From NCBI RefSeq assembly GCF_964355755.1, contig NC_092672.1, positions 14,070,501 through 14,134,500 on the forward strand: a DNA stretch of 64,000 bases. The letters run 5' to 3'. This document shows, one piece after another, positions 63,901-64,000 of this stretch (position 1 is the first letter of the stretch; each line of letters begins with the position of its first letter). The notes under the pieces were generated by a model, which saw only the letters and a list, made by a program, of their open reading frames with translations, had not been told where the DNA came from and did not search any database. The DNA comes from Antedon mediterranea (lineage: Eukaryota; Echinodermata; Crinoidea; Comatulida; Antedonidae). The position numbers were made by a program, and so were the translations under genes.

Positions 63901-64000
63901 AGCCAAACAGCAATTCTGAAACTAAAAATGGTGAAAAAATGTCTTATTCACCAAATTGGCCTCCGCCGGACGTGTGGAGAAGCACATGCAACCAACCGTG
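60976..64000. other. No gene seen
   Basis: AT-rich DNA. If the exon at 57812 is real this may be intron of that gene. No exon with good splice sites and protein-like composition was found on either strand. Short open frames near 63603-63821 lack support. Confidence 0.4.

Overview
The window is animal nuclear DNA: AT-rich, intron-rich and full of transposon debris. The conserved genes have short exons with GT-AG introns. Composition, the bilaterian gene set and the very frequent palindrome TAGGCCTA suggest a marine deuterostome invertebrate, most likely an echinoderm. The species is inferred, not proven.

Four genes can be spliced exon by exon with matching phases. (1) A five-exon gene for a small secreted protein of an uncharacterised metazoan family (5488-7457, minus). 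(2) The Rho GTPase Cdc42 (12484-16356, plus; 191 aa; one intron has a GC donor). (3) A complete SHP-2 / PTPN11 / corkscrew tyrosine phosphatase (19720-36384, plus; 588 aa; 15 coding exons; 7.4-kb first intron). (4) A class I SAM-dependent methyltransferase (40165-44413, minus; 270 aa; six exons). A possible last exon (10179-10367, minus) and a possible first coding exon (57812-58018, plus) belong to genes I cannot name. Cdc42 and SHP-2 lie head to tail about 3.4 kb apart; both act in signalling from receptors to the cytoskeleton and Ras, but nothing here shows co-regulation.

The rest is mostly repeats. The left edge holds a CTAG/TAGGCCTA-rich block, a 22-bp palindrome with a 7-bp target duplication, and a 1.1-kb fold-back transposon with perfect 90-bp inverted ends and a 10-bp target duplication. 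The SHP-2 introns carry three minisatellites (52 bp x10, 49 bp x4, 71 bp x4), several MITEs and tRNA-type SINE copies. From 45 to 49.4 kb there is a 5'-truncated LINE with an intact reverse-transcriptase ORF, plus older LINE pieces. From 50,677 to 54,941 a young LTR retrotransposon (minus) is inserted in another CTAG block. It has near-identical LTRs, a primer-binding site, a polypurine tract and 4-bp target duplications, but no pol. Its coding region is a helix-hairpin-helix ORF followed by a Gag ORF in the +1 frame, joined at a CTT-TAG stop, and then by a UAG codon with open frame beyond it. From 55.2 to 57 kb there is a damaged inverted-repeat element. The last 6 kb shows no convincing gene.
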